Source: DASUPK01 sp963774305 (GTDB lineage: Bacteria > Actinomycetota > Thermoleophilia > Solirubrobacterales > 70-9). From it: DNA of 64,000 nucleotides. Position 1 is the first letter of the stretch; every line of letters starts with the position of its first letter. Under the pieces are notes generated by a model. It worked only from the letters and a program-made list of their open reading frames with translations. It did not search any database and was not told where the DNA came from. A program made the translations under genes and the position numbers. The DNA lies in contig CAVZEM010000007.1 of NCBI GenBank assembly GCA_963774305.1, forward strand, positions 248,001 to 312,000, given 5' to 3'. This document shows positions 24,074-32,667 of the stretch, in pieces.

Positions 24074-24460
24074 GTGGAGATCGTCCGAGAGGGCTACGAG
24101 CGATTCGCGGCCACTGGTGAATTCGCTGCCGACCTCGCCACGGACGACTTCGTGTGGGACATGTCGAACTTCCAAGGCTGGCTCGAGCAGCAGGTGTACG
24201 AAGGCGTCGACGGAGCGAGAACCTTCCTCAGCGAGTGGATGGAGGCGTGGGAGGACTGGGAGCTCGAGCTGGAAGCCCTCCACGACGCGGGCGACAGGGT
24301 GGTTGCTCTAGTGCACCAGCGTGGAACGTCGAAAGCGGCCGGGATGCCCGTTGAAATGTCATTCGCCCAGGTCTTCACGCTCCGCGATGGCAAGCAGTCC
24401 CGGATGGAGATGTACTCCGACCGGGACGAGGCCCTCGCAGCGACCGGGCTGTCGGAGTAG
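24074..24460 (+). CDS. SnoaL-like (NTF2-fold) protein
   Basis: 128 residues from GTG 24074 (MEIVREGYERFAATGEFAAD), where the first helix of the fold begins; in-frame starts at 24002 (GTG) and 24023 (ATG) exist but lie in a strong hairpin. The body has DDFVWDMSN, WMEAWEDWELELEALHD, VVALVHQRGTS and the C-terminal EMYSDRDEALAATGLSE typical of this family. Small NTF2-fold proteins act as ketosteroid-isomerase-like or polyketide-cyclase-like enzymes or as binding proteins; no function can be assigned. Confidence 0.75.
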   Translation: MEIVREGYERFAATGEFAADLATDDFVWDMSNFQGWLEQQVYEGVDGARTFLSEWMEAWEDWELELEALHDAGDRVVALVHQRGTSKAAGMPVEMSFAQVFTLRDGKQSRMEMYSDRDEALAATGLSE

Positions 24461-24474
24461 CGAGCGGCGCTCGC

Positions 24475-27400
24475 TCAGGCCGGGTCGGCGCGACCCATCA
24501 GGGTCGTGAGGACGATCCGCTCCTGCTCCTTGGTGTGCGCCACCGCGTAGCCCTCGCCGGGGCTGGCCCGCGGCGGGCGGCCGATGTAGCCGAGCTCGAC
24601 GCCCTCGGGAAGTAGCTCCGGCATACGCCGCTGCATCACCGACCAGGCGCCCATGTTCCGCGGCTCCTCCTGGACCCAGACGATCTCCTTCAGGCTCGGG
24701 TAGCTCGCGATCAGCTCGGTGAGCTGCTCCTTGGCGAACGGGTAGAGGAGCTCGGCGCGGGCGATCGCGACGTTCTCGACCTCCTCGCGCTTCGGGGCGG
24801 CGTCGATGTCGTAGTAGATCTTGCCGCTGCACAGGGCCAGCCGCTCGACCTTCTCCTTGCGGCCCTCGGCGTGCGGGTCGTCGAGCACGAACTGGAACGA
24901 ACCGGAGGTGAGATCCTCGAGCGTCGAGGTCGCGCGCGGCAGGCGCAGCAGGCCCTTGGGCGTGAAGACGACCATCGGCCGCGCCTTCTGGATGTGGGCC
25001 TGGCGCCGCAGCAGGTGGAAGTACTGGGCCGCGGTCGATGGGTTGGCCAGTCGGATGTTGCCCTCGGCGGCGAGCTGGATGAAGCGCTCGATGCGGGCGC
25101 TCGAGTGCTCCGGGCCTGCGCCCTCGTAGCCGTGCGGCAGGAGAAGGGTGAGGCGCGAGGTCTGGCCCCACTTCGCCTCGGCCGAGACGATGAAGCTGTC
25201 GATGATCACCTGCGCCGAGTTGCCGAAATCGCCGAACTGGGCCTCCCAGAGGATGAGGCTGTCGGGAGAGGCGGCGGAGTAGCCGTACTCGAAGCCGAGG
25301 CACGCCGACTCCGAGAGCGGGCTGTTGTGGAGCTCGAGCGGCGCGTTCGCCTCGGGCAGGTTCTGGATCGGCGCGTAGTGCAGCCCTGTTTTCTCGTCAT
25401 GAAGGACGAGGTGGCGGTTGGAGAACGTCCCGCGCTCGGTGTCCTGGCCGGTGAAGCGGACGTGGACCTCCTCCGTCAGCATCGACGCCAGGGCGAGGGC
25501 TTCGGCGTGGCCGAACTCGATCCCGCCCTCGTTCATCGCGTCGAGCCGCTTGGAGAGGGGCTTGCGGAGCTTGCGGTGGATGGTGAAGCTGTCAGGGACC
25601 CGGAGGAGCTCCTCGTTCAGCTTGCGGAGCTTGTCCTCCGGGACGGCGGTCTCGACGCTTGGGCTGCGGGTGCGGTCGAGCTCCCCGGTGCCCGTCGCGG
25701 TGGGGTCTGCGAAGTCGCCGGACTCGATCTTCTTGCGGAGCTCGTCGTGCGCGGCCTTGAGCCCCTTCTGCCGCTCCTCGTTCCGCTCCTCGACCTCGTC
25801 GGGGGTGACCATGCCCTCCTTGACCAGCTTCTCGGCGTAGATCTGGCTGACCGGCGGGTGCTCCTTGATCTTGGCCGCCATCAGCGGCTGGGTGTAGGCG
25901 GGCTCGTCGGTCTCGTTGTGGCCGAAGCGCCGGTAGCCGATCAGGTCGATGACGACGTCGCGGCCCCAGCGCTCGCGGTAGGCCATCGCCAGGCGGACCG
26001 CGGCGACGCAGGCCTCCGGGTCGTCGGCGTTGACGTGGATGATCGGCACGTTGAAGCCCTTCGCCATGTCGCCCGCGTAGGGGGTGGAGCGACCCTCCTC
26101 GGGGTCGGTGGTGAAGCCGATCTGGTTGTCCTGGATGATGTGGATCGTGCCGCCGGTCGCATAGCCCTTCAGCGACTGGAGGTTGAGCGTTTCCGCGACC
26201 ACGCCCTGCGCCGGGAACGCCGCGTCGCCGTGGAGGAGCACCGGGACGGCGGCCATCGGGTCGTGCTCGAGGCGGCCGTTCTGCCGGCTCGTCTGCGAGG
26301 CGCGGGCCGCGCCGGTGACGACCGGGTCCACGTACTCGAGGTGGCTCGGATTCGGGTAGAGACGGACACCGATCTCGGAGCCGTCGGAGGTCTTGTAGAG
26401 GCCGCCGTGGCCGTAGTGGTACTTGACGTCGCCGGTTCCGCCGGTCGGGATCGCGGCGAGGGACTTGACCGCCTCGATCACCTTGGCGCCCTCGAACTCG
26501 GCCAGGATCGCCTCGACCGGGCGGCCGATGTTGTGGGCGAGGACGCTGAGCCGGCCGCGGTGGGCCATGCCGATCACGACGTCGTGTGCGCCCTCCGTGT
26601 GGGCCATCTCGAAGACCTCGTCGAGCATCGGCACGACGGTGTCGAGCCCCTCGATCGAGAACATCTTCTGGCCGAGGTAGGCCTTCTCGAGGTAGCGCTC
26701 AAAGCCGAAGACCGAGATCAGGCGGTCGAGCAGACGCTGCTTCTCCTCCGCGTCGAGCGGCTTGCGGTGCCAGCCGGTCTCGATCATGTCCCGCAGCCAC
26801 ATCCGCTGCTGGTGCGAGGAGAGGTGCTCGATCTGGTACGCGATCGTCCCGCAGTAGGCCTGCCGCATCCGAGGCAGGACCTCGAGGAGCGTCTCGCCCT
26901 CGACGCCGATCCGGAGGATCTCCGCCGGGATCTGGGCCATCAGCTCGGGGGTCAGGTTGAGGTTCTCGGGCTGGATCGCCGGATCGCCCTTGGGCTCCGA
27001 GCCGAGCGGATCGAGCCGCGCGGCCAGGTGGCCGTGGGTCCGGTAGCCCTTGAGCAGGGACGTCGCCGCCTGGACTGCCTGGAGCAGCTCCGTGTTCGGC
27101 TTCGCGGCGACGCTGGGAGCGCTGGGGCCGCCCGGCGCACCCGGAGCGGCGAGCGGCGGCGCGGATGCCGACGCGGCGTGGGCTGCGGTGATCGGCGAGG
27201 GATCGACCTCGAGGTCCCTGGCGACCGACTCGTAGAAGTCGTCCTCGCCCTGCAAGAGCTCCTCGATCCGCCGCAGGAACGAGCCGGACTCGGCGCCCTG
27301 GATGACGCGGTGGTCGTAGGTGGAGGTCATGGTCATGACCTTCGAGACGCCGAGCGCCTTGATCTTCTCCGGCGGCGCGTGCTTCCACTCGACGGGATAG

Positions 27401-28884
27401 GCGAGGGAACCGCAGGCGACGATCGTGCCCTGGCCCTTCAGCAGGCGAGGCACCGACGCGACGGTCCCGAGCCCGCCTGGATTCGTGAGGCTGATGTTCG
27501 TCCCCTGGAAGTCGTCGGCGGTGAGGCTGTTCTCCCGCGTCTTCGTGATCAGCTCCTCGTAGTAGGAGTGGAAGCCCTTGAAGTCGAGGCGGTCGGCTCC
27601 CTTGATGCAGGGGACCATCAGGGAGCGCTTCCCCTTGCGCTCGACGTCGACCGCGATCCCGAGGTTGATCCCACCCGGCTCGATCACCGTCGGCTTGCCG
27701 TCGCGCTCCTCGTAGGCGCGTCCCATCACCGGCCACTCCTGGGCGGCCTTGACGATCGCCCAGGCGATCAGGTGCGTGAAGCTCACCTTCATCCCGCGCT
27801 CCTTCAGGACCGCGTTGAGCGCCTTGCGCTTCGCGTCGAGAGTGTCGACCGCGAGCTCGCGGAAAGAGGTCGCCGTCGGGATCGAGCGGCTCTCGTCCAT
27901 CGCCTTGGCGAGGGTGGCCGCGGGCCCGCGGAGAGGGTTGGCCTCGCCGGCCGCCGCGGTGGCGGGGGCGCGGCCGTCGCCGCCGGAGAGCACGTCCGAC
28001 TTGGTGATCTTGCCGCCGTGGCCGCTGCCCTGGACGCCCGCGAGATCCACCCCGTTCGCCTGAGCGGCGCGGCGAGCTACCGGAGTGGCGCGTGCGTCCT
28101 GGCTGACGGCTTCGCCATCACCAGCCGGCACGTCCCCAGCTTCGCTTCCGGGCGTGCCGGGTGAGGGCGCGGTCGGCTTGGCAACCCTTGTCCCAGCTGC
28201 GCCATCCCCGGACGGCGCTTCTCCCCTGATCATCTCCGCCATCGGCTTGCCGACCTCGATGGTCTCATCGGGGCCGACCAGGATCTTCGTGATCGTGCCG
28301 CTGGCGGGAGCCGGCACCTCGGCGTCGACCTTGTCGGTCGAGACCTCGACGACGGTGTCGCCCTCCGCGACCGCGTCGCCCTCCGAGACGTGCCACTCGA
28401 GGATCGTTCCCTCGGTGACCGACTCGCCCATCTCGGGCATCACGATCTCGAGACCGCCGCCCTCGAGCTCCTTGCCCGCCGAGACCGAGGCATCATCGGA
28501 AGTCGCCTTCCCATCCGTCTCGGCGGTTGTCTCGGCGCCCGCACCGTTGGACTCGGCCGCACTCTCCTCGCGGGCCGGCTCGACACCTTCCTGAGCCTCC
28601 TCGGCCGGCGCTTCCTCCGCCTCGGGCGCGCCGCCGTTCGTATCGATCTCGGCCAGCGGCTTGCCGACCTCGATGGTGTCGTCGACGTCGACGAGAAGCT
28701 TGGTCACGGTCCCGGAGGCGGGCGCAGGCACCTCGGCGTCGACCTTGTCGGTGGAGACCTCGACCATCGTCTGGCTCTCCTCGACCGAATCCCCCTCCGA
28801 GACATGCCACTCGAGCACGGTGCCCTCGGTCACCGACTCGCCCATCTCGGGCATCAAGAGCTGAACCTTTTGCTGAATTGCCAT
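24475..28884 (-). CDS. kgd: Single-chain 2-oxoglutarate dehydrogenase: two lipoyl domains, E3-binding domain, E2, E1
   Basis: 1469 residues from ATG 28884 (AGGGG upstream). Domain order: lipoyl 1 (4-80, lipoyl Lys47 in STDKVDAEV); acidic Ala/Glu linker; lipoyl 2 (145-218, Lys185 in an identical motif); Pro/Ala linker; peripheral-subunit-binding domain (264-300, ATPVARRAAQANGVDL); E2 acyltransferase core (about 330-570) with STYDHRVIQGAESG; then ThDP-dependent E1 (about 600-1469) with HGDAAFPAQGVV, IQDNQIGFTTDP and GYRRFGHNETDEP. Mycobacterial Kgd and corynebacterial OdhA have E2 plus E1 but no lipoyl domain. Here lipoylation, E3 docking, succinyl transfer and decarboxylation appear to be covalently joined. 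Makes succinyl-CoA in the TCA cycle. Confidence 0.93.
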   Translation of the reverse strand: MAIQQKVQLLMPEMGESVTEGTVLEWHVSEGDSVEESQTMVEVSTDKVDAEVPAPASGTVTKLLVDVDDTIEVGKPLAEIDTNGGAPEAEEAPAEEAQEGVEPAREESAAESNGAGAETTAETDGKATSDDASVSAGKELEGGGLEIVMPEMGESVTEGTILEWHVSEGDAVAEGDTVVEVSTDKVDAEVPAPASGTITKILVGPDETIEVGKPMAEMIRGEAPSGDGAAGTRVAKPTAPSPGTPGSEAGDVPAGDGEAVSQDARATPVARRAAQANGVDLAGVQGSGHGGKITKSDVLSGGDGRAPATAAAGEANPLRGPAATLAKAMDESRSIPTATSFRELAVDTLDAKRKALNAVLKERGMKVSFTHLIAWAIVKAAQEWPVMGRAYEERDGKPTVIEPGGINLGIAVDVERKGKRSLMVPCIKGADRLDFKGFHSYYEELITKTRENSLTADDFQGTNISLTNPGGLGTVASVPRLLKGQGTIVACGSLAYPVEWKHAPPEKIKALGVSKVMTMTSTYDHRVIQGAESGSFLRRIEELLQGEDDFYESVARDLEVDPSPITAAHAASASAPPLAAPGAPGGPSAPSVAAKPNTELLQAVQAATSLLKGYRTHGHLAARLDPLGSEPKGDPAIQPENLNLTPELMAQIPAEILRIGVEGETLLEVLPRMRQAYCGTIAYQIEHLSSHQQRMWLRDMIETGWHRKPLDAEEKQRLLDRLISVFGFERYLEKAYLGQKMFSIEGLDTVVPMLDEVFEMAHTEGAHDVVIGMAHRGRLSVLAHNIGRPVEAILAEFEGAKVIEAVKSLAAIPTGGTGDVKYHYGHGGLYKTSDGSEIGVRLYPNPSHLEYVDPVVTGAARASQTSRQNGRLEHDPMAAVPVLLHGDAAFPAQGVVAETLNLQSLKGYATGGTIHIIQDNQIGFTTDPEEGRSTPYAGDMAKGFNVPIIHVNADDPEACVAAVRLAMAYRERWGRDVVIDLIGYRRFGHNETDEPAYTQPLMAAKIKEHPPVSQIYAEKLVKEGMVTPDEVEERNEERQKGLKAAHDELRKKIESGDFADPTATGTGELDRTRSPSVETAVPEDKLRKLNEELLRVPDSFTIHRKLRKPLSKRLDAMNEGGIEFGHAEALALASMLTEEVHVRFTGQDTERGTFSNRHLVLHDEKTGLHYAPIQNLPEANAPLELHNSPLSESACLGFEYGYSAASPDSLILWEAQFGDFGNSAQVIIDSFIVSAEAKWGQTSRLTLLLPHGYEGAGPEHSSARIERFIQLAAEGNIRLANPSTAAQYFHLLRRQAHIQKARPMVVFTPKGLLRLPRATSTLEDLTSGSFQFVLDDPHAEGRKEKVERLALCSGKIYYDIDAAPKREEVENVAIARAELLYPFAKEQLTELIASYPSLKEIVWVQEEPRNMGAWSVMQRRMPELLPEGVELGYIGRPPRASPGEGYAVAHTKEQERIVLTTLMGRADPA

Positions 28885-28940
28885 TCCCCTATTAACTGTA
28901 TGAGGTTCCCAGAACCTGCCTGCCAGGAACCATCCCGCCG

Positions 28941-29222
28941 CTAGCCGATGCGGGCGATCAGATCCACCGCCGGCCAACCCTGGTCCCGGATGAATTCACG
29001 GGTGGGCGCCGCCGTTTCGCAGAACGCGCAGGCGATCACGTCGGAGAAGCCGACCGGGCCGGCGAGCGCGAGCGGCATGTCGCACTCCGGGCAGGCGAGG
29101 GACCGCATGCCGAGCCAGGCACCCCGCGTCGCGGGTCGCTGCTCGATTCGGGCGGCCGCAGCGCGAAGCTTGTCCTCACGCTCCGGATCGGGAACCGCGG
29201 CTGGATCGATGAACATCCCCAC
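28941..29222 (-). CDS. Small zinc-ribbon-like protein upstream of kgd
   Basis: 93 residues from GTG 29222 (or 91 from ATG 29216). A charged helical N-terminus (PDPEREDKLRAAAARIEQRP) is followed by two CxxC pairs, LACPECDMPLAL and IACAFCETAAPT, which probably bind zinc, then REFIRDQGWPAVDLIARIG. Same strand as the oxoglutarate dehydrogenase gene and 56 bases upstream of it, so co-transcription is possible. No known family recognised; it may be a small regulator or protein-protein adaptor. Confidence 0.65.
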   Translation of the reverse strand: MGMFIDPAAVPDPEREDKLRAAAARIEQRPATRGAWLGMRSLACPECDMPLALAGPVGFSDVIACAFCETAAPTREFIRDQGWPAVDLIARIG

Positions 29223-29355
29223 GACTTGATTATTGCGCTGCTGCGTCGCGGGCCAAGCGGCGGGAGGCGTGGTCGGTGTAAGTTCCCGAAAGCCATCCCC
29301 GGACGCGCAGCAGAGGAGATGGCGGAATGATGAATTGGAGGAGGGGTCGACTGAG

Positions 29356-31367
29356 ATGAGCTACTTCGTCACCGGCGCGACCGGTTTCATCGGCCGCAAC
29401 CTGGTCGAACAGCTGCTCGAGCGTGAGGGACCGATCTACGTGCTCGTGCGTGAGGGATCCCGCGGGCGGCTCGAGGAGCTGAAGAACCGCTGGGGCGCGG
29501 ACGACGACCGCATCATCCCGGTGATCGGCGACCTCTCCCAGGAGCACCTCGGCTGTGGCGAGGTGATTTCGGAGCTGAAGGGCAAGGTCGACCACTTCTT
29601 CCACCTCGCCGCGATCTACGACATGACCGCGAACGCGGAGAGCCAGCGCATCGCCAACGTCGAGGGCACGCGGGAGGCGGTCAAGCTCGCAAAGGAGCTC
29701 GATGCGAAGCACTTCCACATGGTCAGCTCGATCGCCGCGGCCGGTCTCTACAAGGGCACCTTCACCGAGGACATGTTCGAGGAGGCCGAGAAGGTCGACA
29801 ACCATCCCTACTTCCAGACCAAGCACGAGTCGGAGGCCGTCGTCCGGGAGGAGGCGGAGGTCCCGTGGCGCGTCTACCGGCCGGGGATCGTCGTCGGCCA
29901 CTCCGAGACCGGCGAGATGGACAAGATCGACGGCCCCTATTACTTCTTCAAGCTTCTGCAACGCGCCCGCAACGCCGTGCCGCAGTGGTTCCCCGGCATC
30001 GGCATCGAGGGTCGGAAGATCAACATCGTCCCGGTCGACTTCGTCGCCAAGGCGATGGATCACATCGCGCACATCGAGGGGCTCGACGGACAGGCGTTCC
30101 ACCTGACCGACCCGAACCCGCTGACGGCGGGTCAGGTGATCAACACCTTCGCGAAGGCGGCACACGCTCCGGAGGCGCGTCTGCGGATCGACTCGCGGAT
30201 GTTCGACTTCATTCCGAAGCAGGTACGGGGCGGCTTGACCATGCTGCCGCCCGTCAAGCGGATCACCGACCAGGTCCTGGCCGACCTCGGCATCCCGCGC
30301 TCGGTCCTCGTCTACATCAACTATCCGACCGACTTCGACTCGACCAAGACCCAGGAAGCCCTCGAGGGGACAGGCATCTCGGTGCCGCCGCTGCCCAGCT
30401 ACGCCGACAAGCTCTGGGATTACTGGGAGCGCAACCTCGACCCCGACCTCTTCAAGGACCGCTCGCTGTCGCGGCGCCATCGGCGGCAAGGTCGTCCTGA
30501 TCACAGGGGCATCGTCTGGGATCGGCAAGGCGGCGGCGGTCAGGTGCGGCGAGGCCGGCGCGGAGGTCCTGCTGGTCGCCCGTACTCCCGGAGAAGCTCG
30601 AGGAGACCAAGGCCGAGGTAGAGGAGGCGGGCGGCAGCGCCTTCATCCACCAGTGCGACCTCTCGGACCTCGACGACGTCGAGCGGATGGCGAAGGAGGT
30701 GCTCGACGAGCACGAGCGGGTGGACATCCTCGTCAACAACGCGGGCCGCTCGATCCGTCGCTCGATCGAGAACTCCTACGACCGCTTCCATGACTTCGAG
30801 CGGACCATGCAGCTCAACTACTTCGGCGCGCTGCGGCTGATCATCAGCCTGCTGCCGAGCATGCGCAAGCGAAGCAAGGGCCGCAAGGGAGGGCACATCA
30901 TCAACATCAGCTCGATCGGCGTGCAAACCAACACGCCGCGGTTCTCGGCCTATGTCGCCTCAAAGGCGGCGCTCGACGCCTGGTCGCGCTGCGTTGCCTC
31001 GGAGGTGGTCGACGACGGCGTCAACATCACCACCATCCACATGCCGCTGGTGCGCACTCCGATGATCGCCCCGACCAAGATGTATGACGCGTTCCCGACG
31101 ATCACACCCGATCAGGCCGCCGAGATGATCACCAACGCGATGATCACGAAGCCGAAGAAGGTGGCCACCCGGCTCGGCAACTTCGGGGAGCTGCTCTACA
31201 ACGTCGCGCCGAAGGCCTCGGACGCGATCCTCAACACCGCCTACAAGCTCTTCCCAGAGTCCAGCGCCGCGAAGGGCAAGGAGGACGGGAAGCCCGCCGA
31301 GAAGGAGAAGGAGCTCTCCACGGAGGGAGTCGCCTTCGCCTACCTGATGCGCGGCGTGCACTGGTAG
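29356..31367 (+). pseudogene. Bifunctional SDR fatty acyl-CoA reductase (AcrA1-like), two frameshifts in the linker
   Basis: ATG 29356 has a GAGGAGGGG site. The N-terminal half (about 370 residues) is an extended SDR: VTGATGFIGRNLVEQLL, HLAAIYDMTA, active-site YFQTKHESE, YRPGIVVGHS. The C-terminal half is a classical SDR: VVLITGASSGIGKAAAV, VNNAGRSIRRS, ISSIGVQTNTPRFSAYVASK. The joint is broken twice: frame 1 to 2 near 30470, and frame 2 to 3 at about 30587 (after LLVARTP, before EKLEETKAEVEE). Both halves are otherwise clean and conserved, so assembly indels are likelier than decay. Mycobacterial AcrA1 has this two-SDR layout and reduces acyl-CoA to aldehyde for wax-ester or ether-lipid supply. 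Compare the WS/DGAT gene at 63.5 kb. Confidence 0.8.
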
Positions 31368-31440
31368 CCATTCATCCATTGACGAGAGCATCCCGACGCC
31401 CTAGGGTCGGCTGGTCGGCTCACTAGGGGAAGGGGATCAG

Positions 31441-32631
31441 ATGTCCGGCAGGCGGTTGTCGAGGTGGGGAGTCGTTCCACTGATCGCCGGCGTCGCGCTC
31501 GCGGCCCCGGCCGCGGCTCAGGCGGCCTTCCCGGGGACGAACGCCCAGATCGCGTTCTGGAACACGCCCGGACCGGCGGGTGACATTCAGGTCATCAACC
31601 CCGATGGCACTGGCCTCGCCAACTTGACCAGCAGCTTCGCCGTCAACGACATCGGCCCCGAGTACTCGCCCACCGGGACTCAGATCATCTTCGAGAGCGA
31701 TCGCAGCGGGAACAACGACGTCTGGAGGATGGACAGCGCCGGTGGATTCCCGGTCAACCTGACGCCGACCTCGCCGGGCAACGACATCGATCCGAGCTTC
31801 GGGCCCGCCGTCGTGGGCCAGAAGATCGTCTTCTCGAGCGACCGCGACGGCGGCGACTTCGACATCTTCGTGGCGAACGCCGACGGCTCCGCCCCGGTCA
31901 ACGTCACCCCGACGAGCTCGTTCGACGACATCCAGCCCGAGTTCTCACCTGACGGAAAGCGCATCGTCTTCACCCGGCGAAATCCGAACCTCGGCGAGGA
32001 CATCTGGGTGATGAACGCCGACGGGTCCGGTCAGACGAACCTGACTCCGACGCCCGCGCCGCACGAGTCGGACCCCGACTTCTCGCCGGACGGAAAGCGA
32101 ATCGCCTTCACCGGCGACAGCGCCGGCACCAACGACATCTGGACGATGAACGCCGACGGCTCGGGAATGGTCAACCTGACCGGAGGCATTCCCGGCGCCT
32201 ACGACATCACCCCGAACTACTCACCCGACGGCAAGCAGATCACGTTCGACAGCAGCCGGACCGGAAGCATCGTCGAGGACATCTTCCGGATGAACGTCGA
32301 CGGCAGCAGCCCGGTGGACGTGAGCGGTGGCCCGACCGCCGGGGAGGCGGACCTCGATCCGGACTGGCAGCCGTTCAACAAGTGCGCCAAGAAGAAGAAG
32401 CCGACCATCGTCGGGACCACGGGGCCGGACATCCTCAAGGGCACCAAGAGGGCCGATGTGATCGTCGGGCTGGATGACGCCGACAAGCTGATCGGCCTGG
32501 GCGGCAAGGACGTGATCTGCGGCGGACCCGGAAGGGACATCATGATCGGCGGAGGCGGGAAGGACCTGTTGATCGGCGGCGGGGGCAAGGACAGGTTCCG
32601 CGGCGCCTCCCGGGACGCGGTCAAGCAGTAG
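31441..32631 (+). CDS. Secreted TolB-like beta-propeller protein with RTX-like tail
   Basis: 396 residues; AGGGGAAGGGG before the ATG. Signal peptide MSGRRLSRWGVVPLIAGVAL through AAQAA. Six WD40-like/PD40 repeats follow, each with a form of NADGSG..NLTP....D..P.FSPDGKRI.F.S, a TolB-type propeller. The last 80 residues have glycine/aspartate nonapeptides (GPDILKGTKRADVIVGL, GGKDVICGGPGRDIMIGGG) like RTX calcium-binding repeats. Probably an extracellular calcium-stabilised binding protein. No enzyme motif seen. Confidence 0.85.
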   Translation: MSGRRLSRWGVVPLIAGVALAAPAAAQAAFPGTNAQIAFWNTPGPAGDIQVINPDGTGLANLTSSFAVNDIGPEYSPTGTQIIFESDRSGNNDVWRMDSAGGFPVNLTPTSPGNDIDPSFGPAVVGQKIVFSSDRDGGDFDIFVANADGSAPVNVTPTSSFDDIQPEFSPDGKRIVFTRRNPNLGEDIWVMNADGSGQTNLTPTPAPHESDPDFSPDGKRIAFTGDSAGTNDIWTMNADGSGMVNLTGGIPGAYDITPNYSPDGKQITFDSSRTGSIVEDIFRMNVDGSSPVDVSGGPTAGEADLDPDWQPFNKCAKKKKPTIVGTTGPDILKGTKRADVIVGLDDADKLIGLGGKDVICGGPGRDIMIGGGGKDLLIGGGGKDRFRGASRDAVKQ

Positions 32632-32654
32632 GCCCTTCGACACCGGGCTGGGTG

Positions 32655-32660
32655 TAGCGT
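32655..32660 (+). promoter_or_regulatory. -10 box TAGCGT, leaderless
   Basis: TAGCGT followed by 7 nt and GTG 32668, with no Shine-Dalgarno sequence. Confidence 0.55.
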
Positions 32661-32667
32661 CACGGCC

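Noticed and set aside
24871..28164. Very long open frame (about 1100 codons) on the plus strand opposite kgd
   Set aside because: A mirror of the highly biased codons of the dehydrogenase gene; its translation has no domain and is rich in Arg, Leu and Val as expected from GC-driven antisense frames.
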